DNA of 41,641 bases. It comes from CAZFLY01 sp964519995. GTDB taxonomy: Bacteria > Planctomycetota > Phycisphaerae > Sedimentisphaerales > Anaerobacaceae. Position 1 is the first letter of the stretch; each line of letters opens with the position of its first letter. Under the pieces are notes generated by a model. The model had not been told where the DNA came from, searched no databases, and was given only the letters and a program-made list of their open reading frames with translations. The DNA is taken from assembly GCA_964519995.1 (NCBI GenBank), contig CAZFLY010000021.1, forward strand, positions 1-41,641, read 5' to 3'. This document shows positions 32,689-41,641 of the stretch, piece by piece. The position numbers and the translations under genes are program-made.

Positions 32689-34947
32689 ATGCTTTCTATG
32701 CAAAAAAACTCTTTCATGCAGAAATCTGTGTTTTTATTGATACTACTGATTGTATTCAACTTCGACTCTCAGCTATTCGCACAGCAGCCGGGCCCATACA
32801 ACCAGCAGAACCTCTTTGAAATGTCTCTACAGGAGTTGATGGACGTTGAGATCGTCTCGCCCGCAGCCTTGACAAAGACCACTCGCCGACTGGAACCGGC
32901 CACCGTGACCACCATTACCCAGGAGCAGATCCGCCGGTCTGGAGCGCGCAGTCTCAATGAGCTACTCGAGATTTACGTTCCCAACCTTCAAATGATCCGG
33001 CACCACTGGGAGAATCGGCATCTTGGCCTACGAGGAATAATCAACGATCGCGAGGAAAAGTACCTGCTGCTTGTTAATAATCGTATTATGAACGAGCGCA
33101 CCCACTACGGTGTGTTGAGCGAGCGTGATCTTTCAATGCTTACGGATATACATCACATAGATATCGTCCGTGGTCCTGGTTCGGCAATCTATGGCCCTGG
33201 AGCCGTTTCGATGGTTATCAACATAGTTACTGATAACGCAATGACGTTCGAAGGCACTGAGGTTACCGGCAGATTTGGGGCGATTGAGGAGTTTTATTCC
33301 GGTGAAGTAAAATATGGCCAGAAGTTCAGTGAAGACTCAGGCCTGTTTCTATATTTCGGAACCGATAAATATATCGGCGCCGACCAGAAGGATTCACCAC
33401 TTGTTTTTGGAACTTCCTTTAACGATTTCTGGTTAAGACCGATCGAAGGGGGAAAGCCTTTTCCATATCGGATTAACAATGATTTCCAGGCTTATCGAGA
33501 CCTTAATCGTATAAAAAGCCACATTCAATACACTAAAAACAATTTTGATGTCTGGGCACGTTATACCCGGGGTGGCGAGTTGTTCACTTTCTGTCAGAGC
33601 AATCTTGCTCGCGCTCCTTATGGCTGGATGGACGACTGGGCGGTGCCCGACTATCCTTCGTATGAGCATTTCTACCAGCCCGGTGAGGGCTACCAACAGG
33701 CCACTGTTTATGCAAGCTACAAGCAGGAAATTAGCGACAATTTCACCGTCAGTTACGCGATCAGCTTTGACATGTTCGATTTCGAAAGGGCATCCTTTGA
33801 TAGTGCCAAGAGCGCGATCTGGAACCTGAGCCATCGTGAGGATGAGTATTATGCTAAAGTGCTGGCCAATTGGGAGATTAACGAGAGACACTTGCTCGCG
33901 TTTGGTGGCGAGTGGTCGTGCGAGCAATGGGGCATGCAGAGTCCAGGTTTTCCCGGCGATCAGGCGTGTTTAGCCCCCTATGTGCAACCTCCGTTTAACG
34001 GCAACTCTCCACGTTGGAATACGAATACAGCATCTGCTATGGCCGAGCATCAATGGAAAATCAACAATCAATGGACTACTTTTGTTGGCGGCCGGCTCGA
34101 TAAAAACACACATACGCATGAGCTCTTTTCACCTCGTTTTGCTGTTGTCTACATACCCACCGACAAGGACACTCTTAAGCTGATGCTTGCTCGATCCCTA
34201 CGCATGACCTTCGCTGAGGAAATTCAATGGCAGTGGCAGACATTCGGTAATAAAAGCGACCCCGAGACTCTGGACAGCATAGAATTGAGGTACGAACGCC
34301 AGCACACCCCGAACCTTTTGTTCGCCCTCGGCGCATTCTACCACGATCTCGATGTCATCGCTTGGGATCCAGGCGCCTGGGGTGTTAAGTGGGATGCCGG
34401 CACAAAGAATATCGGAGAGTTGCAACAGTATGGTCTCGAGGCAGAAATGACCTACGAAAAAGACAGCTTCCGATTCACTGCCTCGCATGGTTACACAAAG
34501 CTGGCTAATTTCAGCCTAATGCCAGGCGCTGGTACAGCTCTCACCGCCGAACCTTACGGCTACGGCGATGACCTGGCTAACTGGAGCAACCACATAACAA
34601 AGCTGGTGGTCGGTTACCAAATCGATGACAAATTGCGCATCGACGGCTCGGCCCGTATCTACTGGGGTTTCCCAGGAGCTGAGGATTATGCAAAATACAA
34701 TACAGCTAACAGTAGTCCTATCGCTATAGATCCTGGTTATGACGATCCGTATGGTCCAAGCATCTTTCTGAACATAGGTATTCAGCATCAACCCAGCAAG
34801 AATCTGACGGTTCGGCTGGATGCGTACAACCTGATGGGTCTGATTGATAGAAAATATAACAAGATTCTCTACGGCTTCAATGAATTCTCCGATTATCGGG
34901 CTAGTTCACCGGCCATCGGAGTGTCGGCAATCTACCGTTGTAAATGA
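32689..34947 (+). CDS. TonB-dependent outer-membrane receptor
   Basis: A 752-aa protein with a signal peptide (SVFLLILLIVFNFDSQLFA), then LFEMSLQELMDVEIVSPAA, a common beginning of TonB-dependent receptors. A plug domain follows (ATVTTITQEQIRRSGARSLN, IDIVRGPGSAIYGPGAVSM). The rest is a beta-barrel with alternating aromatic strands. It imports an iron complex, vitamin or oligosaccharide across the outer membrane using TonB energy; the substrate is unknown. AGGGG lies 8 nt before the ATG. The last residues YRCK differ from the usual terminal aromatic residue. No TonB/ExbB/ExbD genes are nearby. Confidence 0.85.
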   Translation: MLSMQKNSFMQKSVFLLILLIVFNFDSQLFAQQPGPYNQQNLFEMSLQELMDVEIVSPAALTKTTRRLEPATVTTITQEQIRRSGARSLNELLEIYVPNLQMIRHHWENRHLGLRGIINDREEKYLLLVNNRIMNERTHYGVLSERDLSMLTDIHHIDIVRGPGSAIYGPGAVSMVINIVTDNAMTFEGTEVTGRFGAIEEFYSGEVKYGQKFSEDSGLFLYFGTDKYIGADQKDSPLVFGTSFNDFWLRPIEGGKPFPYRINNDFQAYRDLNRIKSHIQYTKNNFDVWARYTRGGELFTFCQSNLARAPYGWMDDWAVPDYPSYEHFYQPGEGYQQATVYASYKQEISDNFTVSYAISFDMFDFERASFDSAKSAIWNLSHREDEYYAKVLANWEINERHLLAFGGEWSCEQWGMQSPGFPGDQACLAPYVQPPFNGNSPRWNTNTASAMAEHQWKINNQWTTFVGGRLDKNTHTHELFSPRFAVVYIPTDKDTLKLMLARSLRMTFAEEIQWQWQTFGNKSDPETLDSIELRYERQHTPNLLFALGAFYHDLDVIAWDPGAWGVKWDAGTKNIGELQQYGLEAEMTYEKDSFRFTASHGYTKLANFSLMPGAGTALTAEPYGYGDDLANWSNHITKLVVGYQIDDKLRIDGSARIYWGFPGAEDYAKYNTANSSPIAIDPGYDDPYGPSIFLNIGIQHQPSKNLTVRLDAYNLMGLIDRKYNKILYGFNEFSDYRASSPAIGVSAIYRCK

Positions 34948-35182
34948 CAAGATGGTGACGGTCAAAGCTTACGATTCTAGCAAATATCAACTATGAATCA
35001 CGCTCCTATGCGACCCTGCCGAGATTGTTTATTGGCCAGCACATAGTGAACAGCCGCATTTATCTGGCATGACTGTAAACGAGGGGGCTATCTGCATATG
35101 TTAATGGCTTTGAATTCATGCAGAGTAGCACACTGCCACAGCAAAGTCAAATAGCTATAGGCTGGATTGGGATTGAGACGAG

Positions 35183-36034
35183 TTAGAAGTTGTTGTTAAA
35201 GTATTCTGGTTTTCCGTCGTCACTATCATATCGTATCGAATCTTCGCTCTCCATAGCGACACTTATTCGTTCGATACGATCGGCATGTTTGCTATTACTG
35301 TCGACAGTAACCAGGATTGCATTCATTCTCACATCACCGGTTGCAATCTCAAACGGCACCGGCATTTGAGTCCTGAATGATTTGAGCACGCTTTCGGTTC
35401 CACGGCCAAGCACGGACTTGTGAGGCCCGGTCATGCCGATGTCGGTAATATATGCAGTACCTTTTGGCAGAATCGTCTCATCAGCAGTCACTACGTGTGT
35501 GTGAGTGCCAAAAACACAACTTACTCGACCATCGAGATGATAACCCATGGCGAGTTTCTCACTGGTTGCTTCGGCATGAAAATCGACGATAACAATATCG
35601 GCTTTTTCCTGAAGCTTTGGCAGCATTTTGTCCACTGCGTTATAGGGACATTCGGCCGGCTTCATAAAAAGACGACCTATCAGAGCGACAATCGCTACGG
35701 TCGGCCCTTTGCTTGTTTTGTAAACTGCGAAGCCTCTGCCGGCGGCGTGTTCTGAAAAATTGGCTGGACGAGCAATGTTTTCCGCTGTATCAAGAGTTTT
35801 GATTATATCTCTTTTGCGATAGGTGTGGTCGCCCAATGTGATCAGATTGACACCGTACCGCAGCAGCTTGTCGTAGATCTGAGGGGTCAGCCCCGATCCG
35901 CCGGCAGCATTTTCCGCATTAGCTATTACGCAGTCGATTGAGTGCTTCTCGATAAAATCCTTGAGCTTCTCAGCGACAATGCGCCTGCCGGGCCGGCCTA
36001 CTATGTCTCCAATGCAGAGTATATTTAGCTTCAT
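35183..36034 (-). CDS. ymdB: YmdB-family metallophosphoesterase
   Basis: A 283-aa protein of the YmdB family (cyclic-nucleotide phosphodiesterase activity in Bacillus). Metal ligands are Asp10 (GDIVGRPGRR), Glu41 and Asn42 (NAENAAGGSG), and the DFHAEATSEK and GTHTHVVTAD histidines. The usual Asn of the GNH motif is Asp here (GDH, residues 68-70). It begins two bases after the RNase Y stop codon on the same strand, as in the conserved rny-ymdB pair. A 30-residue Ser/Asp-rich tail follows the core. Confidence 0.9.
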   Translation of the reverse strand: MKLNILCIGDIVGRPGRRIVAEKLKDFIEKHSIDCVIANAENAAGGSGLTPQIYDKLLRYGVNLITLGDHTYRKRDIIKTLDTAENIARPANFSEHAAGRGFAVYKTSKGPTVAIVALIGRLFMKPAECPYNAVDKMLPKLQEKADIVIVDFHAEATSEKLAMGYHLDGRVSCVFGTHTHVVTADETILPKGTAYITDIGMTGPHKSVLGRGTESVLKSFRTQMPVPFEIATGDVRMNAILVTVDSNSKHADRIERISVAMESEDSIRYDSDDGKPEYFNNNF

Positions 36035-36036
36035 GA

Positions 36037-37620
36037 TTACCTTGCGTATTCGATACAGCGGACCTCACGCAGTAGTGTCACTTGGATTTCGCCGGGGTAA
36101 GCCATTTCAGCTTCGATTTTGATGGCTATATCACGGGCAATTTTCATGGCTGACTCGTCGTCTATCTCCGCAGCATCAACAATCACGCGAATTTCCCTTC
36201 CTGCTTGGATTGCGTATGCGTTCTCGACTCCTTTGAAACTGCTGGCGATTTCCTCAAGTTTCTCCAAGCGTTTGATGTATCTTTCAAGAGTTTCTCTCCT
36301 TGCACCTGGACGAGAGGCGCTGATTGCGTCGGCGGCGGCAACAAGTGGTGTGTAAGGATTATCTGCTGGGATGTCACCATGATGACCGGCGACAGCGTTA
36401 AGCACAATGGGAGATTCATTGAAGCGCTTTAGATAATTTGCGCCTATAGTCGGATGGTTACCTTCGACGTCATGGTCGATTGCCTTACCGATGTCATGCA
36501 AAAGTCCAGCCCGTCTTGCTATGGACCCATCCAGGCCAAGCTCGTCGGCCATGGCCTGCGACAGAAAGGCTACCTCAATGCTATGGCGAAGCACGTTTTG
36601 ACCGTAACTGGTTCTAAAGCTCAATGCCCCAAGCAAGCTGAGCACCTTATTGCTCAAGCCTCTGATATTAGCCTCGACGGATGCATCCTTGCCTAATTGT
36701 AAAACCTTGTGGTTGACGTCATTTTTGGTCTGGCTGACAAGTTCTTCGATTCGCGATGGATGAATGCGTCCGTCTTGAATGAGCCGTTCCATAGAAAGCC
36801 GAGCGACTTCGCGTCTGACAGGATTGAAGCCACTTACGACGATCATTCCGGGCGTGTCGTCCACAATGACATCGATGCCGGTAGCCTTTTCAAATGCTCG
36901 GATGTTGCGTCCTTCTCTGCCTATTATTCGACCTTTCATATCGTCGTTGGGGATGTCCACTGTTGAGACTGCAACTTCACACGTGTGCTCAGCAGCGTAA
37001 CGCTGAATAGCTGTGCTGATTATTTCACGGCCCTTTTCATCTGCGATTTCCGTAGTTTCCTCAACTTTGCGTTGAATCAGCATTGACATTTCATGCTCGC
37101 ACTCATCTTCGAGGCGCTTAAGCAGAAGCTCCTTGGCTTCGTTAATGTCCATTGCTGTGATTTTAAGCAGTTGATTTTTCTGCTGTGCCATTAGCATTGA
37201 TAGTTGCTTATCTTTGAGCTCCACGTTGCGTAATCTTCTATCTACTTCTTGTTCCTGTTGTTTTAATGCCTTTTCATGTTGTTGAAGCTGTTCAGCTTGG
37301 CGTTCAAAAACATCTTCCCGTTTGGCTAATCTCAATTCGGTTTCACGCAATTCTGTCCTGATCTGATTAGCCTCGTTTGCAAATTCCTCTTTTTTCTTAA
37401 TAGTCTCTGTGGCTGCATCAATCTGCGCAGATTTTATTATGTTCTCGGCTTCTCTTTTAGCCCCTTCAATTTGTCGTTGTAAGTCCTTCTCGAATGTTTT
37501 CGCCTTTGCTCTGGCGATTATCTGTTGGATAACGACGGCTAAACAAATTCCGAGAATAAAGGTGATAACCGATGCAGCAACAGCCGGAAGAGTAATGACT
37601 TGCATTATTAAGGCGCCCAT
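36037..37620 (-). CDS. rny: Ribonuclease Y
   Basis: A 527-aa endoribonuclease that starts mRNA decay at the inner membrane. An N-terminal transmembrane helix (about 8-32) is followed by a long coiled coil (about 35-190), a KH RNA-binding domain (about 215-280, GRIIGREGRNIRAFEKATG), and a metal-binding HD domain (His346, His375-Asp376 in LLHDIGKAIDHD, and AGHHGDI). Length and order match RNase Y. The start ATG has AGGAAC upstream; MQVITLP five residues later is an alternative. Confidence 0.95.
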   Translation of the reverse strand: MGALIMQVITLPAVAASVITFILGICLAVVIQQIIARAKAKTFEKDLQRQIEGAKREAENIIKSAQIDAATETIKKKEEFANEANQIRTELRETELRLAKREDVFERQAEQLQQHEKALKQQEQEVDRRLRNVELKDKQLSMLMAQQKNQLLKITAMDINEAKELLLKRLEDECEHEMSMLIQRKVEETTEIADEKGREIISTAIQRYAAEHTCEVAVSTVDIPNDDMKGRIIGREGRNIRAFEKATGIDVIVDDTPGMIVVSGFNPVRREVARLSMERLIQDGRIHPSRIEELVSQTKNDVNHKVLQLGKDASVEANIRGLSNKVLSLLGALSFRTSYGQNVLRHSIEVAFLSQAMADELGLDGSIARRAGLLHDIGKAIDHDVEGNHPTIGANYLKRFNESPIVLNAVAGHHGDIPADNPYTPLVAAADAISASRPGARRETLERYIKRLEKLEEIASSFKGVENAYAIQAGREIRVIVDAAEIDDESAMKIARDIAIKIEAEMAYPGEIQVTLLREVRCIEYAR

Positions 37621-38850
37621 TGTTCCTAACCTTTCCTATGCAATTTCCATATAGTTGCAAAACGGCTCAGTGAAGTCAGGTTGTGGGACTTTGAGCAGGG
37701 AAGTTGCAAAGAAGTGCTTGTGAATTCCGAAATCCTTTTCGCGAAGGCTTAAAATCAGCCAGCCAAGGCAAGAATCGCGAAGACACGTTGCAGAATTAGC
37801 GCTTGCAAGTTCTTCTTTTCCAGACTGCTAGTCGATTCTATGCTCAATACCTCCACTCCCTCGCTGGATAGCGATTTCTGTCTCGATCAGATTTCGTCTC
37901 ACGGAAAACTCATTCTCGGCAACGCGTCGAAGATTTAATCATGGTTTACAGCATTGCTTACTACTGACGCGTGCTAAGAGCGGCTTCGCAACTTAACTGC
38001 TATTTAGGAAAGAAATTATACATCTTTCCTCTTGTCCCGCCCTTATCTTCAGAAAACCATTACATCTACAAGTACGGGACTGCCCACAGCTTTGTTCATC
38101 ATTAGCTGCTTGCCAGATATCATGCTATGCTATCGCCGGGGGTTCGTCAAGAAAAAACTCACAAAAACTGACACATTGGTTATGTAAGAGGATCGCGGCA
38201 GAGTTCGCTGTTGAATTGGACATTTAGTCTGCTGGACAATCTCCATAGATTTTGTATAAGTTCATCCCCAGAAAAGAGTTAGGTTATTCATGGGAGGTTA
38301 GCAGAAAATAGCAAAAGTCTGCAAAAATGCGCAAAAATCAACAAAAATAAGCATGGTTTTATCAAAAGAACGCAAATCTTTAAGTAATACTAAACAGACG
38401 TTTTAGTTAATCAAAACCCTCTTTGGCTTTGGGAGTTTTCGATGAGAGATACCGTGCCCTCGGGGCGGTGTGAGTACGTAATCCGTTAATAATATAGTGG
38501 ACCCAGCCCAAAGCGCAGCAAGAGGAGCAGGCCAAATATCCAAAGCGACGAGGGACGAACAATTCTTTTGTTATTTCCTATAATACCGACATAATATTCT
38601 TGGTATAAGCGAAATACCCACCGTTGACGCAACCACCAGGGAAAACTAAAAGTAGGATTGGTTTTAGCCACGCTTTATATCAAACAAGAAATTGCAATAG
38701 GAGCGGGGAACATCTACGTCTTACAGAACCTTCAAGAAAGGAATTGAATTTTAATCCGATAGATAGTAAATTAATGGTTCAAAGAATCAGAAAAATTTTC
38801 TTCGGGCGCTTATGTTGTAAGAAAAAGAACTTTAAAGAGGAGGCTTAACA
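37621..38850. other. 1.2-kb gene-free region upstream of rny and the second dockerin protein
   Basis: No protein gene is supported. A possible 30-residue reading frame on the minus strand near 37770-37860 lacks a good start. On the minus strand TATAAT near 38020 could be a promoter element, and ACGCGTC near 37970 pairs with GACGCGT near 37930, so a structured leader or small RNA before rny is possible. The region also has phased A-tracts (38301-38350) and a hairpin ACC..GCCC TCG GGGC GGT at 38451-38469. Confidence 0.5.
38301..38350 (+). repeat. Phased A-tracts (10-bp period), probable bent DNA
   Basis: Five consecutive 10-bp blocks begin at 38301, 38311, 38321, 38331 and 38341. Most start GCAAAA or similar, so each carries an A run of 4-5 at the same helical face. 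A tracts phased at one helical turn produce intrinsic curvature. Confidence 0.7.
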
Positions 38851-40452
38851 ATGGAAACATCTTCGTTAACAAGAGAGTTCATATATTGCTGTTTGCTTAT
38901 TTTTTTTCTTTCTGTACCGGTTTCAGCTCTGGACTATGACGATTTTCCACCTAACCTACGAGAGATTCTTGATGAGAGGATCGCTGTGCTTAATTCAGAG
39001 GGCGGAATTTGTATCGCGGGAAGAGTTACCTTGAGTGATGGCGCCACTATCAATGGTGGTGAAGATGTCATGGTGAATATGTATCATGGCTGGGACGAAC
39101 CGCTTTGGGTATATGAAGGCGGATGGTTTATTATGGGGCGTACAGGTTCATCATTTTATGCAGGTTCAGGGGTGGGCTTTATCCTACGAGCATTTGGGTA
39201 CGATCCAATCGACGCATCCGTTACAGTACTGGACGGAGAGATGACCTATTTGGAATTCGAAATGATAAAAACCCCTATCGAAAATCTAGCAAGGGTTATT
39301 GGAACAGTCTATGATGAGAACAATCAACCCTTCAATGGAGCACGTGTCTCCATTAGATTTCCATTTTCTACCCACGGGACTAGTGCGAAACCACGCATGT
39401 CAATTACCACTGGCCAGGACGGGCAGTATTTATTCGAAGGTTTATCAATTACGGAACATAGAGTCACGGCTTCAGCATCAGGTTACGCATATCATACTGA
39501 TACATTCACACCTCCAGCAGGTGGGACTGCTGTTGAGGATAGAAAGCTCTTTCCTAATCGCAGAATCATTATTGACTATGTTTATCAGGCGGATGGCAGC
39601 CTCAGTTTTACCGAAGGCGATTTGCAGACAGGCACAATTGACTGGCTAAATGGTGATGGAGGAGTAGATTTCTCAGATGGCAAAGTGGAGGGATATGAAT
39701 TACCGGATTCAGTTCGCGATTTAGAGATGCGGCAGGATCAGGATGTACTAAAATTCGATATTTTCTATGTCAACGGACGCAATGGTTTCTATGATGCTGG
39801 AGCTGTGGATTTCGAGTCCGTTGTGGAAGCTGCTCATTCAGGTTACTCGACAAGCGACAAACTGTGTTTGGCCGGTCATGTCTACGTAGTGCGAACGTAC
39901 GAAGAAGACCACTACGCGAAATTCATTGTCAAAAGTGATGAATGTTCCTTTCGTACTATTGTTCCTGGCGATCCCGATCCCATTGACTTCGCAGGTTATG
40001 ACCTGACGATAGACTTCTCCTTTTGCTCCGATTATGGGAAGGTCTTTGTGCAGAAATATTCTGGCATTCCCGTTGGCATCCAAAACGGTGCCTTGCCCTA
40101 CTACTGGGAAATTACAGGTATGACAGGCCTAACCTTTTCGGCCGACCTCACCATAATATACGATGAAGCTGACGTGATAAGTTTGAGTTTATCAGAGCCC
40201 GATTTGATGCTTTTGCAATCCCCTGACAATGGCGGCACTTGGCTCCAGCTTGAAACACAAAGAGACCTCTCAAATAATACACTCCGGGTTGAGGGAATTA
40301 ATTCATTATCATGGTTCGCGATTGCTAGCGAGTATACTCACACTCATACTCTGCGTGCCGACCTTAATGGCAATGGCATAGTTGATTTAAGCGACCTTGC
40401 CATAATGGCGAGCGAGTGGCTCAAAACAGAATCATGGTATACCGAAAACTGA
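38851..40452 (+). CDS. Secreted protein with carboxypeptidase-regulatory-like and dockerin-like domains
   Basis: A 533-aa protein with a signal peptide (EFIYCCLLIFFLSVPVSALD). A beta-sandwich resembling carboxypeptidase regulatory domains lies at about 50-145, and a clearer one at about 150-225 (RVIGTVYDENNQPFNGARV, TTGQDGQYLFEGLS). The middle third is unassigned beta-rich sequence. The C-terminus is a planctomycete dockerin-like repeat (DLNGNGIVDLSDLAIMASEW). An AGGAGG site lies 9 nt before the ATG. It may bind polymers at the cell surface; no catalytic motif is seen. Confidence 0.8.
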   Translation: METSSLTREFIYCCLLIFFLSVPVSALDYDDFPPNLREILDERIAVLNSEGGICIAGRVTLSDGATINGGEDVMVNMYHGWDEPLWVYEGGWFIMGRTGSSFYAGSGVGFILRAFGYDPIDASVTVLDGEMTYLEFEMIKTPIENLARVIGTVYDENNQPFNGARVSIRFPFSTHGTSAKPRMSITTGQDGQYLFEGLSITEHRVTASASGYAYHTDTFTPPAGGTAVEDRKLFPNRRIIIDYVYQADGSLSFTEGDLQTGTIDWLNGDGGVDFSDGKVEGYELPDSVRDLEMRQDQDVLKFDIFYVNGRNGFYDAGAVDFESVVEAAHSGYSTSDKLCLAGHVYVVRTYEEDHYAKFIVKSDECSFRTIVPGDPDPIDFAGYDLTIDFSFCSDYGKVFVQKYSGIPVGIQNGALPYYWEITGMTGLTFSADLTIIYDEADVISLSLSEPDLMLLQSPDNGGTWLQLETQRDLSNNTLRVEGINSLSWFAIASEYTHTHTLRADLNGNGIVDLSDLAIMASEWLKTESWYTEN

Positions 40453-40631
40453 TGCGCGTATACATTTCAATCGAGTCTTGCTGCTTTGTAAATGCTTAAT
40501 CGCCAACAAAGTAAAACAGAATGGGCTTCAGTCCATACGGATTGTTGAACCGAACCAGCGACTGCATACGGACGCTGCTTATTCGGCGCCGATGAACTGT
40601 GACATTCGGTCTCATTGAAAGTGAATGGGAA

Positions 40632-41120
40632 ATGAAAGGAAACCAAGACACCACCGCTTTTGAAAATGTGAAGGACCAAATTGGCTTCTGTGGGATATGG
40701 TGTGGTAGCTGTATAGTGGGCAATGGGACTTTGCGGGAACTCACTAAAAGGTACAAAGAACTAATAAATGCCTATGATCTGAAAGATTGGGTTCCCAAGG
40801 ATTTTGATTTTGGCGAATTCTACAAAGGGCTTGAGACAATACAGAGCATGTCCCTGTGTCTAGGATGCCTGAAAGGCGGCGGCAGAGACGATTGTGAAAT
40901 CAGAATCTGTGCAACGAATAAGAACCTTCAAGACTGTACCTCATGTCAGGAGTTCCACAAGTGCAAGATCGAGCTTCTGGAATATATGTGCTCGGGTGCC
41001 CGTGAGGCCGGTCTGTCAGTTAAAACTCAGGATGATGACGGAGGAGAGGTTATAAAGAGGTGGATGTCAGAACTGAAAGCCAAGTGGCCTTGCTGCATAC
41101 TATTCATTAAAGATCAATGA
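40632..41120 (+). CDS. DUF3795-like cysteine-rich protein
   Basis: A 162-aa protein with the Cys pattern of the DUF3795 family: FCGIWCGSC near residue 20, LCLGCLKGGG near 76, CEIRICA near 87, and DCTSCQEFHKCK near 101. These cysteines suggest a metal site. The function of the family is not known to me. I chose MKGNQDTT (ATG 40632) as start; an in-frame GTG 33 nt upstream is possible but lacks a good ribosome binding site. It has no clear partner genes. Confidence 0.7.
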   Translation: MKGNQDTTAFENVKDQIGFCGIWCGSCIVGNGTLRELTKRYKELINAYDLKDWVPKDFDFGEFYKGLETIQSMSLCLGCLKGGGRDDCEIRICATNKNLQDCTSCQEFHKCKIELLEYMCSGAREAGLSVKTQDDDGGEVIKRWMSELKAKWPCCILFIKDQ

Positions 41121-41264
41121 ACAATAATGGATAACTCGACATCCATAATAGCCGCAGGGTGAAAATTTGATTATATTGCTCGAACTGGTGGCTGCACGAG
41201 GATGGCACACACGTTGTGCCTGTGAACTACAAAGTTAAGGGACCTAAAGAAAAGGAGACAACGA

Positions 41265-41641
41265 ATGGTAAGAAAGATGACGGCCATTGTCGTTTTGTCA
41301 CTGACAAGTACCATACTCATCGGGTGTGCCAATCAGCAAGAGCTTGCTCTACAGGAGCTTGCTTTCAGGTCCGTCGAAGGTAAGAATCACTCCGCAGTAA
41401 TACCTGTGCAGCAGACAGTCGAATGGGCTGTCAAATGGTGGGGCCCACGCCATGAAGCCGTCAATGAGCGGCTGAAAAAGGGAAATGTCGATCTTCTCTT
41501 TCTTGGCGATTCAATCACCCATGGTTGGGAAAATACGGGCAAGGAAATCTGGAATACATGCTATGCACCACGCAATGCGGTAAATATGGGTTTCAGCGGG
41601 GATCGTACACAGCATGTGTTGTGGCGATTGGATCATTCGAA
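41265..41641 (+). CDS. SGNH/GDSL-family hydrolase lipoprotein (3' end cut by the window)
   Basis: The first 125 codons of a plus-strand gene that runs off the window. The N-terminus is a lipoprotein signal with a good lipobox (STILIGC). After a 60-residue linker comes LLFLGDSITHGWE, block I of SGNH esterases with the catalytic Ser, followed by NMGFSGDRTQHVLWRL, the conserved Gly block. Such enzymes deacetylate sugars or polysaccharides at the cell surface. GGAG lies 8-9 nt before the ATG. Confidence 0.85.
   Translation, partial: MVRKMTAIVVLSLTSTILIGCANQQELALQELAFRSVEGKNHSAVIPVQQTVEWAVKWWGPRHEAVNERLKKGNVDLLFLGDSITHGWENTGKEIWNTCYAPRNAVNMGFSGDRTQHVLWRLDHS

Noticed and set aside
38548..38561. 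Two ACGRNNN-like units in the region upstream of the second dockerin protein
   Set aside because: Only two units; could easily be chance, so not listed with the ATPase operon arrays.
38486..38671. A 61-codon minus-strand reading frame with a hydrophobic C-terminus (FGLLLLLRFGLGPLYY)
   Set aside because: GTG start without a ribosome binding site and no family match; kept as non-coding, though it could be a remnant of a membrane protein.
38772..38848. A 24-codon basic reading frame (MVQRIRKIFFGR...) ending two bases before the second dockerin protein
   Set aside because: No ribosome binding site before its ATG; the AGGAGG inside it clearly serves the next gene. A leader peptide is possible but unsupported.
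1..41641. CRISPR arrays, rRNA genes, insertion sequences or phage genes
   Set aside because: No regularly spaced direct repeats with unique spacers, no rRNA-like sequence and no transposase, integrase or phage structural protein was seen.

Overview
The window looks like a 41.6 kb scaffold from an uncultured Planctomycetota bacterium, most likely of the Phycisphaerae / Sedimentisphaerales type. The main reasons are two large secreted proteins that end in the dockerin-like tail common in that group, a small Hc1-type histone-like gene, a LolA-like protein and a TonB-dependent receptor (so there is an outer membrane), a V/A-type ATPase, and moderate GC. This is inferred from gene content; no marker phylogeny was possible. 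The scaffold has one 100-N gap that appears to be an unmerged contig overlap.

Layout. 1-5.7 kb: tRNA-Glu(UUC), then minus-strand genes for a FabZ-like hotdog dehydratase, a 57-aa histone-like protein, a flavodoxin, a large protein with an HPr-like domain, a LolA-like protein, a HAD phosphatase and a LysR regulator. 5.9-15.7 kb: plus-strand genes for glutamate dehydrogenase (divergent from the LysR gene), an unusual ATP-grasp protein of the PEP/pyruvate-binding type, a cysteine-rich zinc-binding-type protein, a family-4 uracil-DNA glycosylase and a 1294-aa secreted beta-helix / PKD-like / propeller / dockerin protein. 16.3-26.9 kb: minus-strand malate dehydrogenase and a complete nine-subunit V/A-ATPase operon in the order H-I-K-E-C-F-A-B-D, with a four-helix-bundle gene inserted between C and F. 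27.3-35 kb: an orphan ParA, a GH130 glycosidase/phosphorylase, an MsbA-like ABC exporter with an inserted PDZ-like domain, an MBL-fold hydrolase and a TonB-dependent receptor. 35.2-37.6 kb: the rny-ymdB RNA-turnover pair. 37.6 kb to the end: a 1.2 kb non-coding region with phased A-tracts, a second secreted dockerin-type protein, a DUF3795-like protein and the start of a lipoprotein SGNH hydrolase.

How it works together. The V/A-ATPase is the largest functional unit. Its order matches the archaeal aha operon, and its c-subunit carries the Thr-Gln / Gln / Glu ligand set of Na+-binding rings, so a Na+-linked ATPase is predicted. GDH and MDH belong to core carbon and nitrogen metabolism. RNase Y and YmdB form a conserved RNA-related pair. 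The secreted proteins, TonB receptor, GH130 enzyme and SGNH hydrolase fit a polysaccharide-degrading lifestyle.

The most unusual structure is a family of degenerate 7-bp tandem repeats (ACGRNNN, or NNNYCGT on the other strand) at several junctions of the ATPase operon. Two 35-bp, five-unit arrays in inverted orientation exactly bracket the inserted four-helix-bundle gene, suggesting a small mobile or amplified cassette. A second candidate for a little-known system is the ATP-grasp protein, which has a degenerate RecA/KaiC-like N-terminus, lacks the phosphohistidine domain and has a cysteine-rich neighbour.
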